DNA of 64,000 nucleotides from Erodium maritimum (Eukaryota > Streptophyta > Magnoliopsida > Geraniales > Geraniaceae), in assembly GCA_963921825.1 (NCBI GenBank), contig OY997592.1, positions 17,921,432-17,985,431 on the forward strand. Direction: 5' to 3'. Numbering within the stretch: the stretch's first letter is position 1; each line of letters opens with the position of its first letter. The notes under the pieces are model-generated. The model saw only the letters and a list, made by a program, of their open reading frames with translations. It was not told the DNA's origin and did no database searches. Below, one piece after another: positions 34,920 through 45,500 of the stretch. The position numbers and the translations under genes were made by a program.

Positions 34920-35564
34920 TACATTAGAGCCCCCTGGTCTCCCCAAGAATGGGAGCAATTGTGTTTCGTGCGGGATTGGTCAACTTAGGCCACCACTGAG
35001 GCCTCTCCTGAAGGGGTTACGATGAAAGGTATTACAATCGTGATACTGGACAGCTGGGATGAACCCCTAAGAGATTGGAACCGCCACATGAAGGCCAAGG
35101 CATAAGATGTCCCGGAGCAGGATGAGGCGAGCTTTGCGAAACGGCCTCACTAGGTAAAAGGAATGCCCCCATGTGCAATAGAGTGAGTATGGGGACGCAC
35201 ACTAAGCCATGCTATGTTTGGTGCAAACCTGAACCCCTAATCCCCCCCCCCCCACCATTTCCTAGAGTTCTCCCTAACTACCTGTGCAACTCATAAATTC
35301 CCATATCCTATATCCACGGGCGTCTGGTCGAGTCAGGAAATGTGGTGAGATCTCTTCGTATCGTCCCAGCAGTAGGAGCCTGTCTCCTCTTCATATTCCA
35401 TGGTGTAGCTGGGTACTCTGTTACAGGGTTGAGCAATCCAAACCTACGGTTTAGGATAAAATCTTACCCTTTTGATTTTATGACCTCTGTGTCATTCGTA
35501 TTACTTCTTGCCTACGTGTAGCTTCTTTCGTATCAATAAAAGTTCCATATTATGCTAAAAAAAA
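34920..35564 (+). mobile_element. LINE-like 3' part: ORF1 C-terminus joined to 3' UTR
   Basis: Reads EQDEASFAKRPH before a stop near 35154, echoing the MARAAK ending of LINE-B and ORF1-only retroposon 2. About 410 bases of 3' UTR and an A-run (35557-35564) follow, without ORF2. A hairpin, ATAAAATC (35456-35463) with GATTTTAT (35474-35481), lies about 75 bases before the tail. No TSD found, so its 5' limit is uncertain. Confidence 0.45.
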
Positions 35565-35569
35565 TAGAA

Positions 35570-37004
35570 ATTAATAAAATTATAAACAAATCTTTGATGA
35601 ATCATTTTTTTAAACTAAAATTGATTTAAAATTTTATTTTAAATATATATTTCAATTACTGAAAATAAAAGTAAAAAATAATTATTGATGAAAAAAGAAT
35701 ATTTTTTGAAATTTAATAAAAAAAATGTAAAAAGAATCAATAAATTAATAAAAAATTAAACTTAATAAGAATAGAAAAGTTTGAATATTTGAAGGTTCAT
35801 GAAGGTTAATTTGGTCCTTTCGTAATTTTTATGTTTTGAAAACAAGTGACAAAGTTTTGAAAATATCATTGTTATTGCGGATATTATGAGTTTTTTACGC
35901 TTTTTAGATAAAAACTAACAAATTTGAGTAAAACAAAAACTAAAAATAACCAAGGTACTTTTCAAGCGCTTTTCTTGTTTAAACATTTGATATAGTAGGT
36001 AAAGTGGAATTATCACGTTTATTAATATATGTAAATTTATGAACTTGTTTAAAATTTTATAAACGTTTTTTTCTAATATAAAATTTTCCAAATAACTTTG
36101 AATTTTCGTTCATGTCCCATCAAAATGAAGAATAGTTTTTATAGAGTCACGATTAAAGATCCAAATGTTCAATTACTCGATTAAACAAATTTTGATAACT
36201 TAATTGTAGTGAATGTTTGAGTCGTATGCTTCTCAACTTTGGTGTGTACCAGTACTGTACTAGTGTATTTTATGATAGGACAACCCGCCAACCAAAAGAT
36301 TATCCACATGGAAAATTGAGGGAGACTTTGCAATAAAAATATCATCGCCCAAGTACTTATTTGATAATGAAATAATTAGGATTAGTGAAAAATTCAAAAA
36401 TAGCCAGAAGAGGGAGGAATCTTGGAGACCCACAAGAAACAATAATTTATAATTTATTGCCAGGAAATATCGTTATAACTAATAATAGCTCTCCTCTTGA
36501 TAGTTATAATGATAGAGAAAGAGAGTACATTTGAAGCAAAGCCAAAACAATGACTGTTGTTGCAAGAGCAAGGAAGGGCCAATAAATAAATAAATGAAGA
36601 TGTAAGGCTCAAAGGTAAGTCCAGGTTGTGTGCTTATGAAAAAGATGCTCCACCTCATCAAGCCTCCTTCCTAGGAGAGACAAAGGAGAAAAAGACAAAA
36701 ACACCCCCAATGTTTACAAAAACTATGCAGAATAGAAACAGCTCCACCAAAATGACCCATCTCTCACAAGTCACAAGTTTGGCTAGTTTTTGAGTTTGTT
36801 GGCCAATCCTTATTCTCACCCACAACACCAACCATTTCATTCAAACCTTCCTAACCAACCCAAAAGCAAACAAGCCCTTGAAATAGAGGAGGAAACACCT
36901 AATGCACTCCACACCCTCATATAGAGCCCTCTTTTGCATTTGCATTTGGTGATCCACTTCCATTTCTTCTCTTTTATCCTCCTCCCCCGTTGCTCATACC
37001 TCTA
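35570..37004. other. AT-rich intergenic region and upstream region of the membrane-protein gene
   Basis: No gene seen up to about 36850. In the last 100 bases before the ATG the sequence turns pyrimidine-rich (cttctcttttatcctcctcc). A weak TATA-like catatag lies near 36918. Both suit a plant promoter and 5' UTR for the gene at 37005. Confidence 0.4.
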
Positions 37005-38006
37005 ATGGAGAAGACTATGACTATGGAGAAAGGGAGATCATCGGCGGGGAGCATCGTTAGACGATCAATCTACACATTTCTCCAAAACTACAACTACTTG
37101 AGCTCACACGCTGCATTCGTCACGCTCCCCTTCTCCGCCTCCATCCTCCTCTCTCAGTCATTCGTCGCCTCCTCCTCCAACATCTTGCCTCTCATCTACG
37201 GCCGCCTCCAGGCCCTCTTCATCGCGGCGGGGTTCCCCCCCTCCGAGTTGTTCACCTTTTTCAGCCTGAAGCTCTCCCAAACCATCTCCTCTTCAATCCT
37301 CACCATCCCCTTCGCCCTCACCTTCCTTCTCTTCGCGAAGGCCTCAATTCTAAGCACACTCCGGACCCATGATCGCCACTCAAAGGCGAGGCCAAGACCC
37401 GAACTCGCTCTCCCTTCCCTCTCGTCGGTCATGTCCCTCTACATTCCCCTCCTCCACACCTACCTGTGGAACTCCCTCCTCATCATCTCCGCCAGTGCCA
37501 CCGCCTTCTCCATCCTCTTCTTCGCCTTCAACCTCCTCCAAGGCCTCGCCTTCTCGTCCCCCGACACCCTCATCCTCCTCCTCTCCTCCGCCGGAGCTGT
37601 CCTCTACTCGGTCATTCTCGCCAACGCCCTGATCATCTCCAACCTCGCATTGGTCCTGTCCGGGGTCGAGGGACGAGGAGGCTACATGGCCATCCTCAAG
37701 GCTTGTGTGCTCATCAGAGGAAGGACCACCACCGCACTTTCCCTTGCAGTTCCCATCAGCTTAGCCATGGCCGGAATCGAAGCCCTGTTCCAATTCAGGA
37801 TCGTCCGACCTCACCATCATCAAAACCCCAACTTTTTAGTCGCAATGGAGCCCCTCTTCATCTCCTACCTCTACTCAATCTTCGTGGTGCTCGACACCAT
37901 TGTCAGCTACATGTTCCTCAAGAGCTGCAACAATCAAGGCACAACAGATTTGCTCAGCCACCAGGTCGAGTATGCAGATGAAGAAATGGGCAAGGAACTT
38001 CCGTAG
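37005..38006 (+). CDS. Intronless multi-pass membrane protein (plant family, function unknown)
   Basis: 333 codons from ATG 37005 (MEKTMTMEKGR). This is the first ATG in the frame; the frame is open further upstream only without an ATG. Hydrophobic stretches suggest five or six membrane segments, for example FVTLPFSASILLSQSFV, ILTIPFALTFLLFA, NSLLIISASATAFSILFFAF, TLILLLSSAGAVLYSVILA, and PLFISYLYSIFVVLDTIVSY. The N-terminus is short and basic; the C-terminus is acidic and soluble. It resembles the uncharacterised Arabidopsis family annotated as transmembrane or PABP-binding-like proteins (At4g19950 type), from memory. The coding region is markedly GC-rich, especially at third positions, against an AT-rich background. 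A polyadenylation-like aataaataaa lies near 38234. Confidence 0.88.
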   Translation: MEKTMTMEKGRSSAGSIVRRSIYTFLQNYNYLSSHAAFVTLPFSASILLSQSFVASSSNILPLIYGRLQALFIAAGFPPSELFTFFSLKLSQTISSSILTIPFALTFLLFAKASILSTLRTHDRHSKARPRPELALPSLSSVMSLYIPLLHTYLWNSLLIISASATAFSILFFAFNLLQGLAFSSPDTLILLLSSAGAVLYSVILANALIISNLALVLSGVEGRGGYMAILKACVLIRGRTTTALSLAVPISLAMAGIEALFQFRIVRPHHHQNPNFLVAMEPLFISYLYSIFVVLDTIVSYMFLKSCNNQGTTDLLSHQVEYADEEMGKELP

Positions 38007-38834
38007 AGATCGATGCCGAGCTATAATGTACAGTCATTGATAACAGAAATGGACAAGATGTAAAGAGACAGAGGATGAGCAACCTCAACAACAAGGTGTG
38101 TGTGTCAAGGACAAAACACATGAACAACTTTTTTTTTTCTTGTCACCACTTGTTTTTACTTGTTAGATTGAGAATTCAATCCATTCAATTCTAAAGTGGA
38201 TGAGTTATGATGTTGGAATATTTTTATGAAAGAAATAAATAAATGAAAGCACACAAAATTGGATTGAGACATGTTATCAACTTTCTTCTCTTCTATTTCA
38301 TTGTCAATGTACCCCATCTGGTCCTCATGTGCTCATTTTACTTTAAACTAATACAAGTCAGAGTTTATGTTGATCATTTTTTTTTAAATTCTGAATGGAT
38401 TATTATAAATATTATAGTTAGATGGTGAACTATTGATTGGAAACTAAAGGGAACTATTAAAATATTAGATGGTGTCACATGTGTATCCTTTCTTCATAGT
38501 TAAACAAAGCTTCAATGATCAATATTGGAGTTGACCACTTGCCAATAATACTAACTTGCAAAGCTGAGAAAGTTGTATATGCTTCACATCTTGATTAAGT
38601 AATAGTTAATTAATCCTCAATAGTCAATATCAATATTACAATTTCATTATATAACAACTTGGATAATAAAGAAACAAAATTGAATTCTTAATTCTAACAT
38701 TATAACATATGAAGGTAAAGATTGAAAACTCGATTACTATAATCTTTATACTTAACTTTTACGATTAATTCCATAATCGCAAAGAGATCCATAATGGTTT
38801 CTAATATATTCATTTGATGTCAATGACATGTATA
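38007..38834. other. 3' flank of the membrane-protein gene, AT-rich
   Basis: Contains the probable 3' UTR, with AATAAA at 38234-38239. Nothing else recognised. Confidence 0.4.
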
Positions 38835-38850
38835 TATAGGTATCGTAGTT

Positions 38851-39010
38851 TTTATTATCAGCGAAAGCATATTTAAATTACCTTTTGAGGAAAAAGATAC
38901 AAAGCAGTAAAACCCAAACTAACTACAGTTCGAGAAATAAAGCCCGACAAAAAACAACATAAAGTGAAAACTTAAGCACAAGTTGCTCAACCCCAAAACC
39001 AAAGTACAAT
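38851..39010 (-). mobile_element. Short 5'-truncated LINE insertion, 160 bp
   Basis: Starts on the plus strand with tttattatcagcg, the reverse of a LINE tail. It is flanked by a 16-bp TSD with one mismatch, tataggtatcgtagtt (38835-38850) and tataggtattgtagtt (39011-39026). Heavy 5' truncation is usual for LINE insertions. Confidence 0.8.
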
Positions 39011-39135
39011 TATAGGTATTGTAGTTACAGAATATGGTGAACAAAAGACAAACATCAGTGTACTTAAATTACAAAATAAAGAATGTCACATCTATAAGAT
39101 TTGGTTAGCAAACCCCTTTGCAAATAGTTGTTTTG

Positions 39136-39314
39136 TTTTTTTATCAGCGAATACAAATTTAAACTAAACTTCTTCAGAGGTAGAATTTTGTTAACAAGGA
39201 AATGTAAGAGCAAACTTAAATCGTATACTGGAGATGGACAAACAAGAAAGTGCCAACTTGGTCTGGTGAAACAGCATGACCAATATGAAGAAGGACATCA
39301 GCTCTCACGTTTGC
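39136..39314 (-). mobile_element. Possible 5'-truncated LINE tail, minus strand
   Basis: The T-run at 39136-39142 followed by atcagcga matches the reversed tail of the neighbouring fragments. No TSD found. Confidence 0.35.
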
Positions 39315-40755
39315 TTTTTTTTTATCAGCAGTTTTTATTTTTATAAGGGTAAACTACAAATACATACCCCAAACTTGTCACGATTAACTGATAACTACCC
39401 TCATGTTTTTTTGTAACCGATACATACTCAAATGTTCTGAAAATTAACGCAAAGCCCCTGCAAACAGGTAAAATGACGAAAATGCCCTGAAGTGATTTTT
39501 TAAATAATTTTTTTTAAAAAAAACTGAAGTGATTTTTTAAATAAAACTGAAGTGATTTAATAAGTACATATATATACCTAACAAAAGTGATTTTTAAAAA
39601 AAAATTTAAAGTAATTACTGAAATGTAGTTGAGGGCATTTTCGTCATTTTACCTGTCTGCTTGGGCTATTTGTTAAAAAACTAAACATTTGAGCATGTAT
39701 CGGTTACAAAAAAACATGAGGGCAGGTATCAGTTAATCGTGACAAGTTTGGGGTAGGTATTTGTTGTTTACCCTTTTTATAAATCCATTCTTTGAAAAAA
39801 AAAAGGCTAAGTGAGTTACCCTCAAAGGAAACTTACAACCAAAGGAGACCTCAATTAGGTCCCCAACCCAATTACTTGTGTTGCAAGAAACGCAATTGTA
39901 ACAATCTGCATCCCCAAACAACCCAAATTCCCAACCAGCACTCACCCCTAACCCACAATTGCAAATCAAACCAAACCTTAATCAATACCGCCCACATAAT
40001 TTTCAAAATAACCCCAACCCAACAGACTCACAAAACTAATAATAACAAACCAAGGCCCAGAAGAAACAAAAGACCATCTTGTGTCTACCACAAACTAGCA
40101 ACAGTAAGAACTAGGACCGAGCACTTAAGAGAAAGGAATACTACAGAACAATCCAACAAAAAATTTCTACAGAATCACCAAAACAAACCTAAAGTTCCAA
40201 AACCAACCAAAGCCCCCAAAATAGGTAATCAACCTTGACAAAAGCCCCTAAAACAACAAAGTTTTCGAGTAGTAATCCAAGAAGTAAAAGGGAAGGAACG
40301 AACATGTTTGAACTTTTCCCATAATAACTGACAAGAATCACTCTAGATGTGTTGCAAGATGACTTGAGGTTCATCCAAGATATTATTGAAAATAACCTTG
40401 TTCCTACAAAGCCAAATCCTCTATATCACAATCCAAACAAGCATAGTTCACTGACTTTTGAACCGTAGTAGACCAAATTGCTCCCAAGAAATGATCCAGT
40501 CCTTGATGGAATCAATACAAGCAGATGAAATCACCCACCACTCTAAACAAGAATTCCAAATCAGCCAAGACACCCTACAACCAATGAAGAGAAGATCCAA
40601 ATCTTTGGGTTCATCAAGATAGAGAGGACATCATATGTCATTTGAATAAATACCTCAAGTCAAGAGGAAACATTTTGTTGGAACTGCATGCATACACAAT
40701 AAACAGAAAAATGCTGTTATCTGAGGGGGAAGAATATGAGCCTAGAGTAAAAAAA
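39315..40755 (-). mobile_element. 5'-truncated LINE, minus strand, interrupted by a MITE
   Basis: T-run at 39315-39323 then atcagcag is the reversed tail ctgctgataaaaaaaaa. The MITE at 39347-39773 sits just inside. Minus-strand frames at about 40190-40680 give fragments such as SWMNLKSSCNTSRVILVSYY, consistent with the region after the RT of an L1-like ORF2. No TSD found. Confidence 0.5.
39347..39773. mobile_element. MULE-like MITE, 427 bp
   Basis: Long inverted repeats start gggtaaactacaaatacata and end in the near complement. Perfect 9-bp TSD, tttttataa, at 39338-39346 and 39774-39782. The AT-rich centre has no ORF. Confidence 0.92.
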
Positions 40756-40759
40756 AAAG

Positions 40760-41694
40760 GCATTCAAGAGCCAAATATGCAGTTTCATCCAAGGCTTGAT
40801 ACATTTTTTTAACACTGAATCCTTTCTCATCAAGTATCTACGTGACCTTGTCATCACTAGTTGTGTTGGTTGCACATTTCGTAGTTCTGGGGTTCTCATT
40901 TGGATCTTTAGATGGAGGGTTCTTAGGGTTAAGTGGGGAGTTTCTGTCATTGCTATTTTCTCTATCCTGTCTCTTTCTTTAGGTTTATGTTTGGGGGTTT
41001 CTTGAGACACAAGGTACCGTTTGTACAGAGTGTGGTTGGGATCCTATTTTGTGAGTTTTTGGGTAGATTTTCTTTCCACAGTACCATCTGTGCTGAGAGG
41101 TTTTAAGACTATTGTAGGTTGTGTGTGAGTAGTTCCTCAGTTAGGTTGTACTGGTTTCTTCAGTTGTTTGTTGTATTTTGTTGTTGCTTGCACAGTCTTG
41201 GTTACAATATCATGTAGGGAGGTCAGAGACAGGTGAAGTTTTGGCCACTTTACTTATATCAAGTCCGGAGTTGTTCTGCATTCTCTATTTTTGCAGAGTG
41301 GTTGGGTTGTTTGGGGTGTTTAGAAGATCATCTGGTTATTTTGGTGGATCTGGCCATATCAATTGGTTTTTGGGGTTTGTTGTGGTGTCTTCATAGTCGG
41401 TGTGTGTGTGTGTTTTTTGCTGCAAAAGTTTATTTCTCATGTGTGAAGGTTCTAGTCAAGGATTCCGTTAATCCTTTTGGTTTTTTGGGGTTTGGAGTTG
41501 TTGTGATTAGTTTGTTGTGTTTATTTTGGGGGCTCGAGTGTGAGCTTGGAGACTTGTTAGTTAACTTGGAGTGCAAGCATTGTGTTTAGACTTGTTTGGA
41601 TTGCTTTGTTTATCTTTTCTTGAGATTTTTCTCTTGTCCCTTTCTTTACTTCAAAGAATTGGACCATCAATAGAACTTTGCTGATAAAAAAAAC
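40760..41694 (+). mobile_element. LINE 3' part, plus strand
   Basis: Ends in aactttgctgataaaaaaaa near 41694, the same tail type as LINE-A and the minus-strand copy beside it. The body is T/G-rich without a convincing frame and resembles ORF2 C-terminus plus 3' UTR. With the copy at 39315-40755 it forms a head-to-head pair. Confidence 0.45.
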
Positions 41695-42363
41695 ATTAAA
41701 TGCTCTCAAGCAAAACACAAATAGAATCAAAGAGAGTAGAAATGCAAGAATCGAAAGCATTTCATTCATGAGAACTACCAATGTAGTAGTTATAGTACAA
41801 AGACACTAAGAGAGAAAACCCATCTTCTAACTTCTCTTTAAACCTGAACCTCACCTATACAACTTTTCGTCGACGGGGGCTCTGCTCAAAATCTGAACGA
41901 AAAAATTAGACAAAATCGAGCCTGATATTACATTACATGGGTTAGAGCTTTGTACAATGTATATGTGATGATACAGTAGGGAGTCTCTGCTTTAGGGTAT
42001 CAAGGGCATCCACTCAGGTGCTGGGTAAATTATGTCAAATGGATGGTGAGCCAAATTTGCTGCAGCCCCGAAGGCGGGTGGCCTATGATTACAGCACCAC
42101 ATTGACAGTAGTCACCAGAAGTAGAAAGCCTTGACTCCAATGGTTGTGAAATCAGGTTTGTTTATGTGACATCTAAAGGCATCAGCATCTTGTCAAGCAA
42201 GTACAGGTGTTAAGCCCATTTTGCACGTAAACTTGAACCTTTGTGCTTGTATCCCTCCAAGGCTTTGTGCTGCGCCAATACAAAAGATGGGAAGCTTAAG
42301 ACCAATCTTGAGCAGCAGCACACATCTCTACAGTTGGAGCTCAATTTTCTTCCTAGGGACTAA
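41695..42363 (-). other. Probable 3' UTR and downstream flank of the formin gene
   Basis: Lies directly after the formin stop codon on the minus strand. The poly(A) site is not certain; the T-rich plus-strand LINE end at 41694 limits it. No other gene seen. Confidence 0.4.
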
Positions 42364-42524
42364 TCAATCTTCAGCTTCTTCTGTCACTGGCTCTCTTTTC
42401 CTTGGAGTTTTAGCCTCGATCTCAGCATCCTTTGCGGCTTTCTTTTTGTCTGCTTCAGCCTGCTTTATGTTATCATCATGTGCTTTCCGAAACAGCCTCA
42501 CAAAATTTAAGAGGGTAGCAGTCA
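42364..42524 (-). CDS. FH20-like: Formin exon 17 and stop
   Basis: 161 bp, residues 1784-1836 and a TGA at 42364-42366. FH2 closes with VTATLLNFVRLFRKAHDDNI; a charged Lys/Glu tail follows, ending EEAED. Confidence 0.93.
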
Positions 42525-45500
42525 CTGCAATCATAACAATTAATATGACCAATCCAACCTTAAAATTACCACAAAAGCAATGGGAAGATAAGAAGGAATG
42601 TTAATTTATATCTCTTTTATAGAAGAAACAAAGAAAAGGAAGGTAATAATTCCAAGGGATAATGAGACCTTTCTTAACATCACTAATAATTATCCTATTC
42701 CCCTATATCTCTTCCTCTTACCCTTTGACATGCATTCCTTGCAACTATTCTCAAGCTCGCTTGACTCTCATGAAAGCATTGGTGGTACTCAACAACACTA
42801 GTCTTCTGTCTTCTTCCCCAGAACCATCTCCATATTTAACCCCTTGTTTTGTAATATTTTCCCCATTTTCTTGTGTGAGTGTCTGTTTAAGTGTCCTGGA
42901 CAGATTGGTAATATCTGTATGATCATTGCCATTTCATAATATACGAAATCACCATTTCCACGTGATAGACAAAGCTTTTTGAAAAAAGAATAAAGTAAAC
43001 TCCATGCCATTCCCTCGACTAGATAACCCTCTTATCCAAATATGTTAAGTTTGTTCCATTCTGAGTAACCCTAAACATCAAATTTATGATGCATGCTATG
43101 GCTGTGACTTACCTTGCTCAAATGGGCAACGGGCAGGATCCTCATTAAAATATTGTGCAAGTGCATCAGCATTTTTACCCTATCCACCGAAAAGATGTTA
43201 TGAAAAATGATTAGCATACACTCAACATCTTCAAATAATGTATCCAAGATACTTCATGTTAGGTAATTACCACCACAGAGTATAAACTTGTCACTGACGC
43301 CACCTCTGCCTCTGAATCCTCAAGGAATTCTTGCAATGTCTGGACTTTAAAAAGAAATGTGAGGCCAGGAAAAAAATTAACTTACAAGAGAATGCAGCAA
43401 AACAAAAGGAAAATTATAGTAGTATCTATAGATGACTTGTGGGGAACACAAAGATTAATCTCTTATATAGCTGATAGATCAGAGTAAGAATTCGTTAATA
43501 TTATTTTATTTTAACAAAGCCTGTTTTCTCCAAAAAGCACATTTCCAAATATTTATAATGATTAATTCAAACAATAAACTTAAAGATTGATCCAAGCACC
43601 ATCAAAGTTTTAAGTTGGTACATGTGGATTGTCTTAACACAAAATCCTCTTAAGATCCAGATGTGGATCGGAATCAAGTTTAATTACTCAAGTTTTATAC
43701 AGAATTACTTTGACTGCTACGCCATTCGTCTTAACAACCATGGAAGGACAATATATAAAACTAGGAATGTAACTCCTAATAATCACCATATCCTGGTAAT
43801 AGATTTTGGGAGATATGGTTGCACATCTTTCTTGTGGAAACGAAGTTTTTCAGACAGATGAACTAATCATACACAATAACTTCTATGTGATACTAAATTT
43901 ACAAGATAATCGGTAACAATTACACACTCTACAGAAATCCCCAAGTATGCCGCCACCATCAGCAGAAACAACAAACATAAAAGGAACAACAACAACACAA
44001 TCAAAACGAACAAAACAATAGAGGAAGAGAATGAACAGCCAGAAGCGAAATCCATCGTGTTCACACCCAAGAAATAAATGAGGAGAAAATACATCACTCT
44101 TAAAACTTCTCAAGTGATCCAAAATATGTACCTTACAGAAAACTTCAGACACAGGACCATCTTGACCAGAGGCAGCCAGTTCCTGTTTTACCTTTTCTAG
44201 TCCCTTGGTAATTGCTTGCATTTCTTCTGCTAACACCTTTAGTTGTATCTGCAGCAAAGTGGTCTATGTCAAAAAAAACAATCTAGCTATGATACTTAAA
44301 ATTACCACTTTAAAAGCATAAAATAACCTTTGTTGCAATTTCCAAGCTAACAAGGTCCTTGTGAAAGTCTAAGAGGAATGGTGATTTATCGGCCAGGACC
44401 TGAGGCTCAACAAAACGAAGTTTGACATTAACTACAAGCTAGTAATATATGTGAAATGGAGCGGACAATAAGGAACAAACATTTTTACGTATCCATGTGA
44501 ATTTTAGAGCCACCAAATGGTGAGAAATGGAGACCAAAAAACACAGCTCTTACAAATAGACAATCGGCCAATGGCCTGCACAAAACTCCATCAGGCAATT
44601 ACAATTACAGTAAGATCAGTGCGAGTAACGCATCTTTTTTCTCTGATACTTTATTATAAAGCTTGTAGGTCAAAACCTTTTTGTACTAGCATTTTCGAAG
44701 ATGTTTTATATGCACAAAAATAAACAGTTAGACACTGCAATATTACTAATATTCCATTGACTGAAGAATCATTACAGGTATGAAAAAAACCAATGACATT
44801 TATAAGTTTTGAAGCTTGAGTTAGGAAGTCGCTGAACATGTTGACTTGATACACTAAGGTAACATCCAGAAACCCTTTAAAGACAAGGGAAGCTGATAGG
44901 CTATCAAGAAATACAACGTTTTTTTAGGGCAAAACACAAGAGAGTGGAATCTGAACTTTCTGGAAAAGTTTAGAATCTGATTTGTTGAGACTTCTCAAAT
45001 CCCAATGGTGAGGTGGGAGGAATTCCTATTTTTTCATCTCATTATTTAAATGGAAGGGGGAAAAAGTAATTTTGCACCTACATTTTCCATTTTGAATCGA
45101 ACAAATGAAGTAATCTGTAAACGCTTTTATCATTACCAACTTGACTGACTTCTATTGCCCTTAAAGTGTTACCATATTTGGATCTATCCATGTGGAAGAT
45201 AAAAAAGTAAAAAGGAACTAAGATTTAAATGCTGGAGTCGTCATTTGTTCAGCTGGTAAGGCAGTGAAAAAAATGTATTATAACAATCACAGGGGTTTCT
45301 CAGATTTCCTGTATTTCTGGGCTTCTACGACCACTGACCGCTTCTTCAGAAAGAGAAATCTAGATTTTGGAATGAAAATCTCCTATCTAGATATGTAATG
45401 ATAAAAGGGGTAATTGTCCAAAACTACCCTAAAATTTTGTTCACAAACGTTTTGGTGCATAAAGGTTCGTCCACACACTTCTGTCAGGAAAACTTAACAG

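Noticed and set aside
37369-37981. Other frames over the membrane-protein gene
   Set aside because: Shadows caused by its C/G-rich third positions; they lack membrane segments and a consistent start.
45235-45275. tRNA-like ttcagctggtaaggcag
   Set aside because: Resembles a tRNA D-arm only; no anticodon arm or T-arm follows.
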